Source: Fomitopsis serialis
Taxonomy: Eukaryota; Basidiomycota; Agaricomycetes; Polyporales; Fomitopsidaceae
Length of the DNA: 24,490 nucleotides
NCBI RefSeq assembly: GCF_022376445.1
Contig: NW_025955495.1
Span: 1-24,490, forward strand
Direction of reading: 5' to 3'
Position numbers and translations under genes: made by a program. The notes under the pieces were generated by a model. That model searched no databases, was not told the origin of the DNA, and saw nothing but the letters and a program-made list of their open reading frames with translations. Every line of letters begins with the position of its first letter. Position 1 is the first letter of the stretch. This document shows, one piece after another, positions 20,875 through 24,490 of the stretch.

Positions 20875-22364
20875 TCAGTGCAAGTGAGAGTGCTCCACGA
20901 TGTACGCCTGCACACAACGAGCGAAGTGGTTACCCCACCTCGATGTGTCCTTCCGCACCCAAGTGCGGCATGGCTCGCACCACTCGTACGTCTTGGGCAA
21001 AACCCAATGGCGCCGCGTAGCATGCCCTTCCAGACTACGAGGGCTGAGGCGTCTCGGACGCGGGGGCATCGCGTCCTCAGGCCGGTCTTGCCTATCCCAC
21101 ACCACGAGCGCGGCCTCGTACCTGCGCAAGCAAATCGCGCAGTCCACGACGTGCCTTTTGTCCCAGCGCTGTCTGATCTTCACGTCCGTAGCGTAGTCCG
21201 GGCGGTGGGCGGCTTTCCAGTGTGACACGACTTGGCTGGTGGTCCCGGTGAACTCACAGCCCCACCAGTTGCACGTGTGGAGCGGCTGAACGGGCGCAGA
21301 GGCTGCGCCGGGTTCATGGGCCTTGTAGTGGGCCCAAACTTGCTCCGGGGACCCAGTGAAGTCGCACCCGGTGCATTGTCTACCGGGCTCGGCCGCTTGT
21401 TGGACTAGAGCCTGACCAGTCCGTGGTGCCTTTGCAGGGTGCTCCGACTCCTCACCGTCGTCCTCCGTCTGATCTCGCGAACGCTTGCGTTGCATGTGCA
21501 TAGCGGCGGATACTGGTTGCGAGGGGTCTCGAGACGGCCCGTCCAGTGTCAGCGGAGAGGACGAGGCAACCTGCCGCTGTGAGCTCGTCGAGCTCGACGA
21601 GACGAGTGGCGGGAATGTTGGGATTGCACTATTGATCAACCGGGTGGTGAGTCCTCCGCTGGCCATGTAATGAACCTAAAGAGACTCACGGGAGATGATG
21701 CGCTCCCTCGGTGAACGCGAATGTGCGCGATGGGCTTGCCGCCGCATTGGAGTTGGTCGATGTGGCAGAAGACGCGCTCGGGGTGCTTGCTTCCGAAGCC
21801 GTCGTCAGGCCAGGAGTAGAGGTGGTCGACATGACCGGGGAGAGTCGCTTTGTGACACTGTAGTCTCTTTCGAATGCCGCCATACTAGCGTAGCAAAGCA
21901 CGTTGAGTAAATATTCGGTCATTCTTAGCAGCAATCATACCTATTCTGGAAAGGTCCAGGCGGCGATTCCGTGGTTCTCGCACTTGTCCAAGACACCGCG
22001 GACGTAGATGCCACATCGCCAGGGACATGGTGATAGCACATGGCTGAGGGCGAGGAGATGGATGTGGCCCTGAGGGGATTATGAACATGAACGGACGAAT
22101 ACCCCAGAAGTAAGAACAGACGTACCAGGATATGCTCGGTGATGCGCCCACGTTCTCCCTTCCTAGCGCTCTATGGGCGCAATCGCGGAAGCGCATCGCG
22201 AACCCCTCCAATGTGGTGTCGCTGCTAAGAGAAGACGCAGTCGCGACCGGGGCGCCACTCGGCTGCTGGTTCCAGGTAGGGAAACAATCACCACAAGCGT
22301 GAAGGTGAGCATTGAGATTGTATGCGAAGTGTTGAGCGAAGTATTGATCGAAGTGTTGAGCCAT
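20875..22364 (-). CDS. Four-zinc-finger putative nuclear protein, minus-strand member of a convergent pair
   Basis: Four exons, 22364-22126, 22069-21941, 21884-21690 and 21658-20875, join in phase (2, 2, 2) through GT...AG introns of 56, 56 and 31 bp. They give a 448-residue protein with no break. The N-terminus opens MAQHFDQYFAQHFAYN. The centre is Ser/Thr/Pro-rich. A basic MQRKRSRD stretch may direct it to the nucleus. Fingers, in spliced numbering: C283/C286/H298/H302; C317/C322/H334/H339 (CNWWGC...HWKAAH); C361/C364/H400/H405; and a terminal C415/C418/H432/C436 (WCEPC...HFARC). Order and spacing mirror the plus-strand neighbour, so the two are diverged paralogues ending towards each other. 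A TATA-like ctatttaga lies about 140 bp upstream on the minus strand. The 31-bp third intron is unusually short; a start at ATG 21666 would be the alternative if it is not real. Confidence 0.8.
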
Positions 22365-24490
22365 GATGGTAGTGTAGCAGATGAGAACGCGTCGATTGTA
22401 CAAGGTGATGGCGGATACTGTCAAACCGCGCAGACGCACGCACAAAGACACCAAAAGTGTGAGACAAGATAGGTGGCCTCGCACACGGTTCGAACACGCT
22501 TCTAAATAGTTGTAGTACAGGCGCAAACAACATGCAACAACGCGCTCGCCCGCCCTGTCACGTCCCCGTCGCGCCGTCGCGCCGCGTCCGCCCCGTTTGC
22601 TCCTGCCAGTATACCGCAGAATGTCAGCTCTTCAACAGGCCTTACACCGCAATGATCCACGCCCTAATCCACCGCAACTTTCACGATTGTCCACGGACGG
22701 CCGCAGCGTTGGTTGTTGTGGCCGCTTGGACCGTCTGAGATCAACACGCTATTCCCCGGGTCCCGCTGACGCGTCTTGAGTGGCGTCGCAGACCAGTGGC
22801 GAGAGTAAACCTCGAGGGAGCGGCTGTGCTTCTTCCCTGTGGTCACACTTCAATGCGCCGCTCTGACGTTCCCGGAGTGGCCCTCTGAAACTCACTCACC
22901 TCTTGTCTTCACGCTCCCGCCGTCTTCAGAGGATCTCATGCTCCGAGCGGACGTCCTCAGCAACCCGAGCACAAAGACAATCACAGAGCCTTTGGCGACC
23001 TCCTGCACACCCCTACACGAGTGGCGCACTCGTACCGCCCCTTTCGGCGAGTTGTCCTTCCGTATTTGAGGAATTGATCGTTGGATGGTGGAATATAAAG
23101 GCCGAGGGAGCATCTGTATCTTGCGAACCCCAGTGCGTCAGAGTCATAATCACAGTGTTTGTGATAGCACGTACTCACACTGTCGACGCAACACTAGCCC
23201 TTGCGAAAACTCCTGATTCTACGCCTTCGAAAATGAGGATCCGAGAACAGATCCTCGACGTTCTCGACGACGGCACACACACGACGGCTCGGATGCTAGG
23301 AGCCTTCAAAGGCTTGTCTCTACAACGCAAGACAAGACGACACGGTCGACGTGAACAACCCCCGTTCAGCTGCACGTTGTCGTACGGAACCCGAGGTCCT
23401 TCCATTTGTGCGCGATCTACCGAACTCCGAGCGTCAGATCCACCGACCGGTACGGGGCCACCCAGACATACATGATCAACACGCCACGATCGATCTATGC
23501 ACTGAGCTGTCGAAAAACGGCTACCGCTACCACTTGCAGTTCCCTCCACTGGCCAAAACGCCGTAGACATTCATAGCCCATTGTCGCGACCGGCTGAGCG
23601 CTGAACAGTGACATTCAGACAGGGTAACGAAGTCAGCTGCGCAGAGACATCCTCTGTGCCCTCGCACACCCCCGGTCGTTCGTCGATGTTACACCCCACA
23701 GCGAACGAGGAAACGCATATGTGAGCTGCCACGTCACACGTAGCGCCTCGACGTCTACGACCCCAATGACCTGTGCAACTCACTGCCAATTCCTGTCTCC
23801 AGCACGCATTCATTCGGGCAGCGCCCTTCCCCAGAGATCAGGCAGGTACCAGTCATATTCGCGTATTAGGCTGTCGTCTCACTGTTCTCGTCAGGCACAG
23901 CTGCGGGTGCCGAACAAGCGCAGGGAGACTACACCCATCTACGCAAAGGGACGTGCCAGAAAGACCACCGGAATCAAGGGTGCGACGTCGTTCTTGGGGC
24001 TGAGCAAAAGGCACTCACTCACCGATACAACTAGACACGAGGAAGCGCGTCACCATCCCCTACCCGACGTGGATTCGGAGGTCCGTACCCGCATTCCATC
24101 GCCGCGCTCCCTGCATCGACATCTATCGCGTTGGCTGGATGGTCGAGCAACGATATCTTGTCTTCCAACCGAGGGCACACAAGGCGAGCGGGCAACCGAG
24201 TCACAAGAGCATGGCAAACTTGTGGTGGTGGCAAGGACTGCGATAAACGAAAGAACGTTGGGTGCGGAGGACATCTTGAGGCATGCTCGCTTCAAGTTCT
24301 TGGGAGCGGACGACCTGGAGACGACCTTCGGCGCTTCTGCCAGCACAACGCCGCGCTCCCCGCTCTCTGCCCGAAAAGGAGAACGTTCGATCGACTGGGA
24401 GGGGCGTTGCGCGCAACGCGCAACGTGCAACGTGCAACAGTCACTTAGTCACGCTGTGACATGCACCCACTGCGGGTAAGTAACCTACTT
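22365..24490. other. Stretch without a supportable gene
   Basis: The first 150 bp is the upstream region of the minus-strand zinc-finger gene. Beyond it several ORFs stay open (22532-22738, 22903-23475, 23721-24479 on plus; 24430-24050 on minus), but they overlap one another, are rich in Arg/Ser/Thr and show no motif or consistent splice pattern. No family is recognised. Confidence 0.5.
24411..24438. repeat. Four tandem 7-bp units, G(C/T)GCAAC
   Basis: Units gcgcaac, gcgcaac, gtgcaac and gtgcaac follow each other without a gap. The first unit also forms the palindrome GTTGCGCGCAAC with the bases just before it. Confidence 0.85.

Noticed and set aside
23721..24479. 252-codon plus-strand ORF near the window end
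   Set aside because: No motif, amino-acid make-up like random GC-rich DNA, and the minus strand is open over most of the same span.

Overview
The window looks like accessory, repeat-rich DNA from a filamentous basidiomycete (probably Agaricomycetes). Genes are split by many short spliceosomal introns (about 40-80 bp, GT...AG), base composition is moderately GC-rich, and the protein families recognised (cohesin SMC3, a transposon Ulp1-type protease, a large zinc-finger transposase-like protein) are those of fungal chromosomes. No bacterial operon, rRNA, tRNA or CRISPR array was found. All work was by eye, without database searches.

Layout. (1) Positions 1-2033: promoter and first six exons of an SMC3 cohesin ATPase-head/coiled-coil gene. 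It carries a one-base frameshift and then stops abruptly at 2033/2034. (2) 2034-about 4800: the left arm of a long, decayed inverted repeat. (3) 4801-6098: no recognisable gene. (4) 6107-12402: a complete 6,296-bp DNA transposon with near-perfect terminal inverted repeats and an exact 8-bp target duplication (GTCACAGG). It carries, on the minus strand, an intact four-exon Ulp1-like cysteine protease and a four-exon, roughly 1,400-residue zinc-finger transposase candidate with one apparent frameshift. (5) 12411-about 15697: degenerate DNA with only weak coding hints, on the minus strand. (6) About 15698-17966: the right arm of the inverted repeat. (7) 18539-20284 (+) and 22364-20875 (-): two convergent genes for related nuclear proteins with the same order of four zinc fingers. 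The minus-strand gene is open across four exons. (8) 22365-24490: no supportable gene, one 7-bp tandem repeat.

How it fits together. The two inverted arms meet non-homologous DNA at a sharp, shared edge (2034 and 17966), and both preserve the same intron-like segment, so they are duplicated copies of a gene-bearing unit that has since decayed. The left copy sits exactly where SMC3 coding sequence ends. The hAT-like transposon lies between the arms and still has matching ends, so it is probably younger than the arm duplication. The transposon is the most interesting item: it ties a family of repeated Agaricomycete hypothetical proteins, and a Ulp1 protease, to an element with defined ends.
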